Part shown: positions 8,709 to 17,499 of the stretch, piece by piece
How the letters are laid out: every line of letters starts with the position of its first letter
Numbering within the stretch: position 1 is the stretch's first letter
Notes under the pieces: model-generated
What the model was told of the DNA's origin: nothing
The model's database searches: none
What the model saw: only the letters and a program-made list of their open reading frames with translations
DNA from: Marinobacterium iners
GTDB taxonomy: Bacteria > Pseudomonadota > Gammaproteobacteria > Pseudomonadales > Balneatricaceae
Assembly: GCF_017310015.1 (NCBI RefSeq)
Contig: NZ_CP022297.1
Location: 558,001 to 622,000 of the forward strand
Length of the DNA: 64,000 nt
Direction of reading: 5' to 3'
Position numbers and translations under genes: made by a program

Positions 8709-8778
8709 GCATTATAGAGTTAAGCAGTAACAGCATGACCCTTGTCAGGCTCAATTGGCGTCAGGATATTGTCAACTC

Positions 8779-8794
8779 TGGCGTGATTGCAGCT
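8779..8794 (+). promoter_or_regulatory. Weak sigma-54-like element before fliE
   Basis: TGGCGTGATTGCAGCT has GG (8780-8781) and GC (8792-8793) separated by exactly 10 bases, as sigma-54 requires. The -12 half reads CAGCT rather than TTGCT, so the match is partial. Start sites of class II flagellar operons in Pseudomonas and Vibrio depend on sigma-54. Confidence 0.35.
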
Positions 8795-8821
8795 TGAAGC
8801 GGGAGGGTTAGTCTCTATAAT
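8794..8821 (+). promoter_or_regulatory. Candidate sigma-70 promoter of the fliE operon
   Basis: TTGAAG at 8794-8799 and TATAAT at 8816-8821 are separated by 16 bases. The predicted start of transcription would lie near 8828, about 27 bases before the fliE ATG. It abuts the weaker sigma-54-like element, so only one of the two may be real. Confidence 0.45.
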
Positions 8822-8854
8822 GTCAAAATATTGCCGTCCGGGAGGAAGCTCTGC

Positions 8855-9220
8855 ATGATTGAACGAGCTGATATCAACAGCCTTCTGTCACAGATGCGCG
8901 CGATCAAGTCAGAGGTGCAGCAGGGGCCGCGTCCGGTCGAAATGCTGGATCTTAGGGCCGAAGGTATTGGTGCGCCGGGGATCAGCAAGACCGAAAGCAA
9001 CAGTTTTGCGACGCTGCTCAAAGGGGCTGTGGATAAGGTCAATGAACACCAGTCGGAAGCATCACGGCTGCGTGAAGCGTATGAGCGGGGCGATCCTGGC
9101 GTGGATCTGCCGCAGGTCATGATTCAGGCTCAGAAGTCTTCGGTCTCGTTTCAGGCTATGACTCAGGTGCGTAATCGTTTGGTAACGGCGTATGAAGATG
9201 TCATGAAGATGCCGATTTAA
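8855..9220 (+). CDS. fliE: Flagellar hook-basal body protein FliE
   Basis: The product is 121 residues and joins the MS ring to the rod. The C-terminal half has the family pattern: FATLLKGAVDKVNEHQ, then a segment rich in short helices and a closing SVSFQAMTQVRNRLVTAYEDVMKMPI. ATG 8855 is chosen because GGAGGA at 8841-8846 lies 8 bases upstream; an in-frame upstream ATG at 8831 would have no ribosome site. It is the first gene of the flagellar block, as in Vibrio and Pseudomonas, but no fleQ or fleSR homologue lies just upstream here. Confidence 0.95.
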   Translation: MIERADINSLLSQMRAIKSEVQQGPRPVEMLDLRAEGIGAPGISKTESNSFATLLKGAVDKVNEHQSEASRLREAYERGDPGVDLPQVMIQAQKSSVSFQAMTQVRNRLVTAYEDVMKMPI

Positions 9221-9250
9221 TGTTTTCAGGTTTTACACGGTCAGGGTTGA

Positions 9251-10930
9251 ATGGATAACACACCGGCACAACTTAACAGCAAGGGCAGTTTGATGACCGG
9301 CTTTAACAGCCTGGGAATCCTGCGCCAGCTGGGTCTGATGGTGGGGCTGGCTGCCAGCATCGCCATCGGCTTTGCCGTTGTGCTCTGGTCACAGAAGCCG
9401 GATTATCGGGTGCTGTTTTCCAATCTCAACTTTTCCGATGCCAATGAAGTGATTGAACAGTTACGGCTGTATAACATGCCGTACAAGTTTGACGCTGACG
9501 GCCGGGCAATTCTTGTGCCGCAGGAGCATGTGCATCAAGCGCGGCTAAAACTGGCCGCTGAAGGTTTTACCGCTGACAAGACGGTAGGCTTTGAGCTGCT
9601 GGAACAGGAACAGGGGCTGGGGACCAGTCAGTTCATGGAGAATGCTCGCTTCCGCCGTGGGCTGGAAGGCGAGTTGGCGCGTACCATCAGCAGCCTGCTT
9701 GCGGTACGTTCTGCCCGTGTTCATCTCGCGTTGCCGAAAGAGTCTGTTTTTGTACGTGATCAGCGCAAGCCGCGTGCCTCTGTATTTATCGAAATGTTTT
9801 CCGGGCGCACGCTGGAGCGGGATCAGGTGGCCGCGATCGCCAATCTGGTGGCGTCCAGTATTCCTGAGCTGGCGGTGGATGATGTCACGGTAGTTGATCA
9901 GAAAGGGCGTCTGCTCAACACACGCAGCCAGGACCAGGATGTGGTGCTGGCGGCAAAACAGCTCGAGTACACCCGCAGCATTGAAGAGACCCTGCTTAAC
10001 CGGGTCAACAGTATCCTCCAACCGGTTGTTGGGTTGGGCAACTTCCGGGCTGAAGTGTCGACCGATATCGATTTTACCGAAGTTGAACAGGCAGACGAGA
10101 TATACAATCCAGATCTGCCGGCGTTGCGCAGCGAGCAGACATTGGAAGAAAACCGCGCCAGTGGTGATCTCGCTCAGGGGGTTCCGGGGGCGCTCTCCAA
10201 CCAGCCGCCCGGACCCAACTCAGTTCCCGAGGAGATGGATGCCAATGCTGCCGCACGTGGTGGCGCCGCACGCTCGGGTTCAAGCCGTGAGCAGGCCGTG
10301 CGCAACTACGAGCTGGACCGTACCCTCAGTTATACACGACATCAATCCGGTGTGGTGAAACGCCTGAGTGTTGCGGTTGTGGTGGATGATCTTCAGACTA
10401 TCAACCCCGAGTCCGGTGAAACCGTGCGCACGCCATGGACTGAGGCTGAACTTGAGCGGCTGCAGGTACTGGTACGCAATGCCGTGGGCTTCTCGGCACT
10501 GCGCGGTGACAGCGTCACAGTGGTCAACTCACCCTTCGTGCCCCCTGAGCAATTTGAAGTTGAAGAGTCTTCCTTTTGGCAGGAGGACTGGTTTTGGGAT
10601 CTGATGAAGCAGCTGATGGCGGGGCTGTTTGTGCTGCTGCTGATTTTGGGTGTATTGCGCCCGATTCTGCGCAGCCTAGCGGATGCAGGTAAGGGGCGTG
10701 AAGTGGCAACGCTGGGACCGGCCGGTGAAATATCGGCAGATCTTGAAGGGTTGGATGGCGCCGGAGTGGCAGATGACAAGGTGACACTCGGTAGCTCCGA
10801 TCGTGGTGTCATGCCGACACCCAATGAAAGCTTTGACTATCAGCTCAATGCGATCAGGAGCATGGTCGCAGAGGATCCGGAGAAAGTGGCGCAGGCCGTT
10901 CGGCAGTGGGTGATCGATCATGAGCGATGA
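9251..10930 (+). CDS. fliF: Flagellar MS-ring protein FliF
   Basis: At 559 residues this is a full-length MS-ring protein. It has two membrane helices, one near residues 28-48 and one near 447-467, that bracket a large periplasmic region. The periplasmic part contains the ring-building motifs, including NLNFSDANEVIEQL and the PKESVFVRDQRKPRASVF segment. The C-terminal cytoplasmic tail after 470 is the FliG-binding region and ends MVAEDPEKVAQAVRQWV. Its end overlaps the fliG start by 11 bases, which indicates translational coupling. Confidence 0.97.
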   Translation: MDNTPAQLNSKGSLMTGFNSLGILRQLGLMVGLAASIAIGFAVVLWSQKPDYRVLFSNLNFSDANEVIEQLRLYNMPYKFDADGRAILVPQEHVHQARLKLAAEGFTADKTVGFELLEQEQGLGTSQFMENARFRRGLEGELARTISSLLAVRSARVHLALPKESVFVRDQRKPRASVFIEMFSGRTLERDQVAAIANLVASSIPELAVDDVTVVDQKGRLLNTRSQDQDVVLAAKQLEYTRSIEETLLNRVNSILQPVVGLGNFRAEVSTDIDFTEVEQADEIYNPDLPALRSEQTLEENRASGDLAQGVPGALSNQPPGPNSVPEEMDANAAARGGAARSGSSREQAVRNYELDRTLSYTRHQSGVVKRLSVAVVVDDLQTINPESGETVRTPWTEAELERLQVLVRNAVGFSALRGDSVTVVNSPFVPPEQFEVEESSFWQEDWFWDLMKQLMAGLFVLLLILGVLRPILRSLADAGKGREVATLGPAGEISADLEGLDGAGVADDKVTLGSSDRGVMPTPNESFDYQLNAIRSMVAEDPEKVAQAVRQWVIDHER

Positions 10931-11924
10931 TAGTGATCTCACGGACATCCAGAAAGCGGCCATTCTGCTGATCAGCCTGGGCGAGTCAGATGCAGCCGAG
11001 ATTCTTAAGCACTTGGGCCCCAAGGAAGTGCAGCGTATCGGCGAGGCGATGACCCAGCTGGATAATGTGCCCCAATCGCGGGTCGAGTCGGTCGTTGCCG
11101 ATTTCATGCATGTCGTCAGTGACCAGACCGGCATCGGCATCAATAACGATCGCTATATCCGTGCCATGCTGAATCAAGCATTGGGCGAAGAAAAAGCCAA
11201 GACATTGATCGACCGTATCCTTTTCAGCACCAATACTTCTGGGCTGGATACCCTGCGCTGGATGGATCCGCGTCAGGTTGCCGAAGTGCTGCGCTATGAG
11301 CATCCCCAGATTCAGGCGGTGGTGGTTGCCTACCTCGATCCGGACCAGGCAGCAGTCGTGTTGACTTACTTCGATGAAAAGGTGCGGTTGGACATCCTCA
11401 TGCGCATCGCGGCGTTGGATCGTATTCAGCCGCAGGCCCTGCAGGAACTGAACGACATGTTTGAAACCCAGTTTGCCGGCAGCAAGGCCAGTCAGTCGCG
11501 CACTCTGGGCGGCGTGCGTTCAGCTGCGAATATCATGAACTACATCGAGACCAGTCTTGAAGCTGAACTGCTGGAAGGCATTAAAGAGAATGATGAAGGG
11601 CTGGCAAGTGAAATTTCGGATCTTATGTTCGTGTTCGAGAATCTGATCGATGTCGACGATCGCGGCATTCAGGTGATTCTGCGCGAAATTTCCACCGACA
11701 GTCTGGTGTTGGCGCTCAAGGGGGCCGATACTGCTCTGCAGGAAAAGATTTTCAAGAACATGTCCAAGCGTGCCTCCGAGCTGTTGCGTGATGACCTTGA
11801 GGCCAAGGGCCCGGTGCGGGTGTCTGAAGTTGAGGATGCTCAGAAGGAGATTCTCAACGTGGCTCGTCGTTTGGCCGATGAGGGTGAAATCATGCTGGGT
11901 GGCTCCGGCGAAGAGATGATCTGA
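10920..11924 (+). CDS. fliG: Flagellar motor switch protein FliG
   Basis: The 334-residue product is the torque-generating switch protein. It has the N-terminal FliF-binding domain, a middle domain with the EHPQ motif at residues 127-130 that contacts FliM, and the C-terminal charged-helix domain (DVDDRGIQVILREISTDSL) that meets the stator. The start overlaps fliF and the stop overlaps the fliH start codon. Length and motifs are ordinary for the family. Confidence 0.97.
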   Translation: MSDDSDLTDIQKAAILLISLGESDAAEILKHLGPKEVQRIGEAMTQLDNVPQSRVESVVADFMHVVSDQTGIGINNDRYIRAMLNQALGEEKAKTLIDRILFSTNTSGLDTLRWMDPRQVAEVLRYEHPQIQAVVVAYLDPDQAAVVLTYFDEKVRLDILMRIAALDRIQPQALQELNDMFETQFAGSKASQSRTLGGVRSAANIMNYIETSLEAELLEGIKENDEGLASEISDLMFVFENLIDVDDRGIQVILREISTDSLVLALKGADTALQEKIFKNMSKRASELLRDDLEAKGPVRVSEVEDAQKEILNVARRLADEGEIMLGGSGEEMI

Positions 11925-12673
11925 TGAAACAGGATGCTCCTGTCCGTATTCGTGCCGCTGATGTGGCTAGCCTCGAACGTTGGCTGCCGCCCGATGTTGG
12001 CGTGGAAGCGCCGGTTGTTCAGGCGCTGGCCCGTAAGCCGAAGGCTCCGCTTGAAGATGTCGATGTCTCCGTGGTTGAAGAGGAGATATTTGCCGAAAAA
12101 TTGACGCTGTCACAGTGGGAAGAGATCTGTGAGGAGGCGCGACGGGAAGGTCATGCCGAAGGGTTGAGCGAAGGCCGTGAACAGGGGCAAAAGGAAGGCT
12201 ATGAGCAGGGGCTTGCTCAGGGGCTGGAAGCGGGTCAGGTCGAGATTAAGGCTAGGCTGGAGAGGCTTGACGCCTTGCTTGAGCAGTTACAGCAACCGAT
12301 CGAACAGCAGCGTGAAGAACTTGAATCTACCATTGTGAAACTGGTGGTGGCTCTTTCGGAGGCGGCGGTTAAGGCTGAGCTGAGTCAACGAGTTGAACTG
12401 CTTGCTCGCAGCGTCCATGAGGCGCTGGATCAGCTGCCAAGAGCCAGTGGCGAAATCCTGGTGCGGGTTAATCCTGACCAGCTTGCAGCCCTGGAGCCAC
12501 TGCTGGATGACAGTAGGCTTCAGCTCAAATCAGACGAAGGTCTTGCAGCAGGCAGCTGTATCGTTGAAAGTGGCAGTTGTCGCGTCGACTATCGCACTGA
12601 AGAACGTTTTGCACAGGTGGCCGAGCAGCTGCTGGCGCGCCTTATCAGTACACCTGACGCCAATTCCAACTGA
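11924..12673 (+). CDS. fliH: Flagellar export apparatus protein FliH
   Basis: The 249-residue product regulates the FliI ATPase. Residues about 75-108 contain the glycine-spaced GxxxG-type run (EGLSEGREQGQKEGYEQG) that marks FliH, followed by a coiled coil and the C-terminal V/A-ATPase E-subunit-like domain. It begins on the last base of the fliG stop codon and ends 15 bases before fliI. Confidence 0.93.
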   Translation: MKQDAPVRIRAADVASLERWLPPDVGVEAPVVQALARKPKAPLEDVDVSVVEEEIFAEKLTLSQWEEICEEARREGHAEGLSEGREQGQKEGYEQGLAQGLEAGQVEIKARLERLDALLEQLQQPIEQQREELESTIVKLVVALSEAAVKAELSQRVELLARSVHEALDQLPRASGEILVRVNPDQLAALEPLLDDSRLQLKSDEGLAAGSCIVESGSCRVDYRTEERFAQVAEQLLARLISTPDANSN

Positions 12674-12688
12674 TCACCGGAGCCCGCC

Positions 12689-14068
12689 TTGCCGGACCTG
12701 AATCACCGTCTTGAACGTTATCTGCAGGTTGATTATGAGCCGCCTCGCCCCGGTGTTGAGGGGCAGGTGACGAGGTTGATAGGCCTTACTCTGGAAGCAG
12801 TTGGGCTGAAAGTGGCTCTGGGCGACTATTGTATGGTGGATCTGCAGGGCGATGGCAGTGTCGAGGCTGAAGTGGTTGGCTTTGCCGGTGATCGTATCTA
12901 CCTCATGCCACTGGATAGTGTGGACGGACTGGCCCCCGGTGCAGCGGTTCGTCCGCGTGTAGGGGCCAGTCTGGTGCCGGTGGGATTCGGTCTGCTCGGC
13001 CGAGTGATTGACGGTATTGGCCGTCCGCTGGACGGAAAGGGACCACTCAAGCCCGACGACATGGTGACGTTGGCCGGCGAAAGCATCAACCCGTTGCATC
13101 GACACCCGATTGAACAGACTCTGGATGTCGGGATACGTGCTATCAATGGTTTGCTGACGGTGGGTCGAGGTCAGCGTCTGGGTTTGTTCGCCGGCAGCGG
13201 TGTAGGCAAATCGGTGCTGCTTGGCATGATGACTCGCTTTACCGAAGCAGAAATTACTGTTGTGGGTTTGATCGGTGAGCGTGGTCGTGAGGTGCGTGAA
13301 TTCATTGATCACAGTCTGGGTGCCGAAGGCATGGCACGTTCGGTGGTGGTTGCCTCGCCAGCGGATGACTCGCCACTGATGCGTCTGCGCGCGGCCCAGC
13401 TTACCACCCGTATTGCCGAATATTTCCGTGCACAGGGGTGTAACGTATTACTGCTGATGGACTCTTTGACCCGCTATGCCCAGGCGCAGCGAGAGATCGC
13501 GCTGGCTGTGGGTGAGCCTCCCGCCACCAAAGGGTATCCACCATCGGTATTTGCCAAGTTGCCCAAGTTGGTAGAGCGTGCGGGCAACGGTGAAACAGGA
13601 GGGGGCTCCATCACAGCCTTCTACACTGTACTGACTGAGGGTGATGACCAGCAGGACCCGGTGGCTGATTCGGCGCGCGCCATACTGGACGGGCACTTTG
13701 TACTGTCTCGTACGCTGGCGGAGCAGGGGCATTATCCCGCGCTGGATATTGAGGCCTCGATCAGCCGTGCCATGCCACAGATCGTGGACAACAGTCAGTT
13801 GAACTTGGCATTGCAATTCAAGCGGTTGTACTCGCGCTATCAGCAGAATGCGGACCTGATCTCGGTTGGGGCCTATGCGCGCGGCAGTGATCCTGAAACC
13901 GATCGTGCGGTCGACATGCTGCCTGCCATTCGTGCCTACCTGCAGCAGGGAATGGATGAACCGATGCCAATGCAGCGCAGCGTACAGGAACTGGCGATGG
14001 TGATGTCGCCTCCGCCACAGCCCAAGAATCAGCCTGGCCAGCCGCAAACCCTGCGGCGTACCCCATAG
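12689..14068 (+). CDS. fliI: Flagellum-specific ATPase FliI
   Basis: This 459-residue ATPase drives type III export. The Walker A motif AGSGVGKS is at residues 168-175, and the Walker B strand is in CNVLLLMDSLTRYAQ. The DVGIRAINGLLTVGRGQRLGLF lead-in is typical of the F1-beta-like family. The start codon is TTG at 12689, with GGAG 6-9 bases upstream; no ATG or GTG in frame gives the expected N-terminus. The C-terminal tail, PPPQPKNQPGQPQTL, is proline-rich and probably disordered. Confidence 0.97.
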   Translation: MPDLNHRLERYLQVDYEPPRPGVEGQVTRLIGLTLEAVGLKVALGDYCMVDLQGDGSVEAEVVGFAGDRIYLMPLDSVDGLAPGAAVRPRVGASLVPVGFGLLGRVIDGIGRPLDGKGPLKPDDMVTLAGESINPLHRHPIEQTLDVGIRAINGLLTVGRGQRLGLFAGSGVGKSVLLGMMTRFTEAEITVVGLIGERGREVREFIDHSLGAEGMARSVVVASPADDSPLMRLRAAQLTTRIAEYFRAQGCNVLLLMDSLTRYAQAQREIALAVGEPPATKGYPPSVFAKLPKLVERAGNGETGGGSITAFYTVLTEGDDQQDPVADSARAILDGHFVLSRTLAEQGHYPALDIEASISRAMPQIVDNSQLNLALQFKRLYSRYQQNADLISVGAYARGSDPETDRAVDMLPAIRAYLQQGMDEPMPMQRSVQELAMVMSPPPQPKNQPGQPQTLRRTP

Positions 14069-14081
14069 GAGGCAGTGACGC

Positions 14082-14528
14082 ATGGCAGCGAAACGATCGG
14101 ATCGATTACAGGTAGTGCTTTCTGTTGCCGAGCGCAAGCGCAAGGAAGCTGACCGCTTTCTGGCGGATGCCCAGAAGCGGGTGAGTCAGGGGGAAGCCGG
14201 TATCGCCCAGCTGCAAACCTACCTGCGTGAATATCAGCAGCAGTTTACGACCAGTGGCCAGCAGGGCCTGAGTATCGGTGCATTGCATACTCAGCAGGCG
14301 TTCATGCATAAGATCAATACGACCATCTCCGAGCAGGAGCATGCGCTGAAACAGGCGCGAGAACAGCTGCAACAGGTGCGTGCTTACTGGCAGCAGGTTT
14401 ATGCTCGCCAGAAAGGGATTGAGCGGCTGATTCGAAAGGCGCGTGAGGATGAGGAGCAGGAGCAGGAGCGCAAGCTGCAACGGGATATTGATGAGCGCTC
14501 GCAACATGGTCGTCCTCGCTTTATCTGA
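14082..14528 (+). CDS. fliJ: Flagellar export chaperone FliJ
   Basis: The 148-residue product is almost entirely two long coiled-coil helices, rich in Gln, Arg and Glu, as in the gamma-subunit-like FliJ family. It sits directly after fliI, where FliJ inserts into the ATPase ring. GGAGG at 14068-14072 precedes ATG 14082. Sequence identity in this family is always low, so the call relies on position, length and coiled-coil character. Confidence 0.9.
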   Translation: MAAKRSDRLQVVLSVAERKRKEADRFLADAQKRVSQGEAGIAQLQTYLREYQQQFTTSGQQGLSIGALHTQQAFMHKINTTISEQEHALKQAREQLQQVRAYWQQVYARQKGIERLIRKAREDEEQEQERKLQRDIDERSQHGRPRFI

Positions 14529-14530
14529 CT

Positions 14531-14548
14531 TTGGCATTTAAATTGCTT
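14531..14548 (+). promoter_or_regulatory. Strong sigma-54 promoter candidate for fliK
   Basis: TTGGCATTTAAATTGCTT contains GG at 14533-14534 and GC at 14545-14546 with exactly 10 bases between them, and both half-sites match the consensus (TGGCA and TTGCT). Transcription would start near 14558, 23 bases before the chosen fliK ATG. It would let fliK and the genes after it be expressed apart from fliE-J. Confidence 0.72.
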
Positions 14549-14580
14549 GTTCCCTGTAACCTTGTATGCAGGAACCTCTC

Positions 14581-17424
14581 ATGGCAATCACACAACCATC
14601 TCCTTCATCCCCTCTGTTACTGGGTCTGGGCGGCATTGGACAATCGCTGAGTCCAACAGCTGGCGGGGCGGTTGCTCCGGTTAGCCCGATGAAGGGGGGC
14701 GGTTTTCATTTTCATTTCAACGGTTCGCTACAGGCCTATCAGGAGGCAAGGGTTGAGGCCGAAGCTGGCACAGTCTTGCCACCGACGGGCGAGCAATTGC
14801 CGGATGCGTCGGTCATCGAGTCGGAACAGCCAAGTGGTGTTGTTGACCCTGAGCTGGAACAAGACGGTCGATTGCTTGAAACTGCTTCTGAAGACGCTGA
14901 ACAGCAGTCAGTAGAAAAGCAGCAGGCACAAGCTGTGCAGGCTCAGGCAGCATATACTCAGGCCGAAACAGCTGATAAAACGGCACAAATCATGGCAAGC
15001 GATGAGGCGTTGGCTGCAAGGCAACAGACTGGTGCGGCTCGGCAAGTTGAGGCTGAACGACAGGGTGGTCAGCGACGCAAAGCTGAAGCGGTTCACGTTG
15101 GACGTAATGGTGAGCAACTGATTCGCGAGCAGGAAACAGCCGAGCAATCGGCACTGATGCAACTCAGGGATCAGCAAGTTGCCGCCGAAGCCGTTCGCCA
15201 GCAGCAAGCCGGCCAGCAGAACCGTGAGCAACAGGTACAGCAACAGGTAACACAAACTCAGCAGCAGGAGGCCCAAGGCCAGAATGTAGAGCCGACATCG
15301 CAGCCAGTGAGTCAAGGACAGCGTGTAGAACCGACACCACAGACATCGCAGCCAGTGAGTCAAGGGCAACGTGTAGAACCGACACCACAGACATCGCAGC
15401 CAGTGAGTCAAGGACAGCGTGTAGAACCGACACCACAGACATCGCAGCCAGTGAGTCAAGGACAGCGTGTAGAACCGACACCACAGACATCGCAGCCAGT
15501 GAGTCAAGGACAGCGTGCAGAACCGACACCACAGACATCGCAGCCAGTGAGTCAAGGGCAACGTGTAGAACCGACACCACAGACATCGCAGCCAGTGAGT
15601 CAAGGACAGCGTGTAGAACCGACACCACAGACATCGCAGCCAGTGAGTCAAGGACAGCGTGCAGAACCGACACCACAGACATCGCAGCCAGTGAGTCAAG
15701 GACAGCGTGTAGAACCGACACCACAGACATCGCAGCCAGTGAGTCAAGGACAGCGTGCAGAACCGACACCACAGACATCGCAGCCAGTGAGTCAAGGACA
15801 GCGTGCAGAACCGATACCACAGACATCGCAGCCAGTGAGTCAAGGACAGCGTGCAGAACCGACACCACAGACATCGCAGCCAGTGAGTCAAGGACAGCGT
15901 GTAGAACCTACACCACAGACATCGCAGCCAGTGAGTCAAGGGCAGCGTGTAGAACCGACACCACAGACATCGCAGCCAGTGAGTCAAGGGCAGCGTGTAG
16001 AACCGACACCACAGACATCGCAGCCAGTGAGCCAAGGACAGCGTGTAGAACCGACACCACAGACATCGCAGCCAGTGAGTCAAGGGCAGCGTGTAGAACC
16101 GACACCACAAACATCGCAGCCAGTGAGTCAAGGGCAGCGTGTAGAACCGACACCACAGACATCGCAGCCAGTGAGTCAAGGACAGCGTGTAGAACCGACA
16201 CCACAGATATCGCAGCAGGTACAGCAAGTAACGCAAACACAGCAGCAAATGGCGCAGTCACAGCAAGAGGTCAGTGCCGACCAGAAGCGTGCTGCCATGC
16301 GTTCAGATGCACAGGCAGCCAGCAGGGCCGAAGCGGTGCGGCAAAGTGAGGCCGTCCGTCAGAATGAAACGGCACATACTGTGCGAGCTACACCGGCACA
16401 CCCGTTCCCAGGAGGGGGTGAACCAGCACAGCCTGCGATACCCGCATCGGTAATGCGTGCGCAGGCACAGTCGGGGGGCGCGACGGCAGGTGAGCGTGGA
16501 GCCACTGAAACCGTCCCGGCTGCGGGCATGGGCGCAGAAGTGAATGTCGATCCATTGCGCCTTACTGAAACAGGTCAACCCGAAACCATTACACAGCCCG
16601 GTGCCGAACAGTCGGTTCCTGAACAGCCGCTTGTGAGCAGTGATTCGGCCGCTGATGAGGCGCGTCAGCCACTCAATCTGCAGCCGCAGAGCAGTTCCAC
16701 TCAGTCGGCAATCGGCGCAACGGCGTCAACATCATCTGATGGCGTGCTGGACACTGCTGTTACGGCTAATGGTGCGCAACGCTCCGGTCCTGATGTGGCT
16801 GGTGGGCGAGCTCAGGCTGAAATGGTGGCCAGTCGTGCAGACCAGGTAGTGCAGAGCGGCAGCGGCAGTAACATGGGTGATGAGGGGCGAGAGGAACAAC
16901 CGTCTCAACGGCAGGATTCACAGCAGGCCCAGGCTGCCGCCGGCAACCGTACGCAGAGTGTTGCGTCAGGAGGTGCCCTGCCACAGCAACCCTTTTCACT
17001 GGCTCAGCAACAGCTGCTCTCGCCCAACTGGGGGCGTGCGATGGGTGAGCGTGCGATTATGATGGCCCAGCACGGTCCGCGAACGGCCCAGATTCAGCTT
17101 GATCCGCCTGAGTTGGGTGCCATGCAGATTCGTATCCACATGCAGGGCGGCGATCAGGTCAGTGTCAGCTTCACCAGCCCCAATCCAATGGTTCGTGAGG
17201 CGCTGGAGCAGCAGATGCCACGTCTGCGCGAAATGTTTGCCGAGCAGGGACTCAATCTGCAGGATTCTTCAGTGGCGGACCAGTCCTCCCAGCAGCAATC
17301 CGGGCAGCACGAACAGGCGCGGCAGGGCCAGCCCGGTGGCCGTTATGGGCAGGGTGACGCGGGTCCGAACGAAGGGTTGACTCTGCATTCGGTCAAGGTC
17401 GGTCTGGTGGACTATTACGCCTGA
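14581..17424 (+). CDS. fliK: Flagellar hook-length control protein FliK with 19 tandem repeats
   Basis: The product is 947 residues, more than twice the length of enterobacterial FliK. It acts as the secreted molecular ruler that stops hook growth and switches export to filament proteins. Residues 241-544 are 19 near-identical copies of a 16-residue unit (QPVSQGQRVEPTPQTS); flanking sequence is Gln- and Ala-rich and disordered. The C-terminal switch domain, at about 836-920, is clear: QIQLDPPELGAMQIRIHMQG and REALEQQMPRLREMFAEQGL. ATG 14581 is chosen over 14566 because AGGAAC lies just upstream of it, and because the likely sigma-54 start site would leave 14566 almost no leader. Confidence 0.93.
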   Translation: MAITQPSPSSPLLLGLGGIGQSLSPTAGGAVAPVSPMKGGGFHFHFNGSLQAYQEARVEAEAGTVLPPTGEQLPDASVIESEQPSGVVDPELEQDGRLLETASEDAEQQSVEKQQAQAVQAQAAYTQAETADKTAQIMASDEALAARQQTGAARQVEAERQGGQRRKAEAVHVGRNGEQLIREQETAEQSALMQLRDQQVAAEAVRQQQAGQQNREQQVQQQVTQTQQQEAQGQNVEPTSQPVSQGQRVEPTPQTSQPVSQGQRVEPTPQTSQPVSQGQRVEPTPQTSQPVSQGQRVEPTPQTSQPVSQGQRAEPTPQTSQPVSQGQRVEPTPQTSQPVSQGQRVEPTPQTSQPVSQGQRAEPTPQTSQPVSQGQRVEPTPQTSQPVSQGQRAEPTPQTSQPVSQGQRAEPIPQTSQPVSQGQRAEPTPQTSQPVSQGQRVEPTPQTSQPVSQGQRVEPTPQTSQPVSQGQRVEPTPQTSQPVSQGQRVEPTPQTSQPVSQGQRVEPTPQTSQPVSQGQRVEPTPQTSQPVSQGQRVEPTPQISQQVQQVTQTQQQMAQSQQEVSADQKRAAMRSDAQAASRAEAVRQSEAVRQNETAHTVRATPAHPFPGGGEPAQPAIPASVMRAQAQSGGATAGERGATETVPAAGMGAEVNVDPLRLTETGQPETITQPGAEQSVPEQPLVSSDSAADEARQPLNLQPQSSSTQSAIGATASTSSDGVLDTAVTANGAQRSGPDVAGGRAQAEMVASRADQVVQSGSGSNMGDEGREEQPSQRQDSQQAQAAAGNRTQSVASGGALPQQPFSLAQQQLLSPNWGRAMGERAIMMAQHGPRTAQIQLDPPELGAMQIRIHMQGGDQVSVSFTSPNPMVREALEQQMPRLREMFAEQGLNLQDSSVADQSSQQQSGQHEQARQGQPGGRYGQGDAGPNEGLTLHSVKVGLVDYYA
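15301..16212 (+). repeat. 19 tandem copies of a 48-base unit inside fliK
   Basis: The unit begins CAGCCAGTGAGTCAAGGACA and repeats every 48 bases exactly from 15301 to 16212, 912 bases in all. Copies differ by only a few substitutions: GTA or GCA at the Val/Ala codon, GGA or GGG, and isolated changes in units 11, 13, 16 and 19. Such identity points to recent expansion by slippage or unequal recombination and makes the copy number liable to vary. Confidence 0.98.
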
Positions 17425-17499
17425 GGCTTCAGCCCCAAAAACAGTGTGTTATATTAGTCTCCATCCAAGCGGATTAACGCTCGACCAGCGGAGGCACTG

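Noticed and set aside
15301..16212. CRISPR-like array
   Set aside because: The 48-base units are contiguous with no spacers and stay in the fliK reading frame, so this is a coding tandem repeat.
14908..16248. Open frame of 446 codons on the minus strand across the fliK repeat array
   Set aside because: It is the antisense reading of the 48-base repeats. A repeat whose unit is a multiple of three with no stop in a frame stays open however many copies there are. The sense frame has the FliK C-terminal domain and a promoter; this one has neither.
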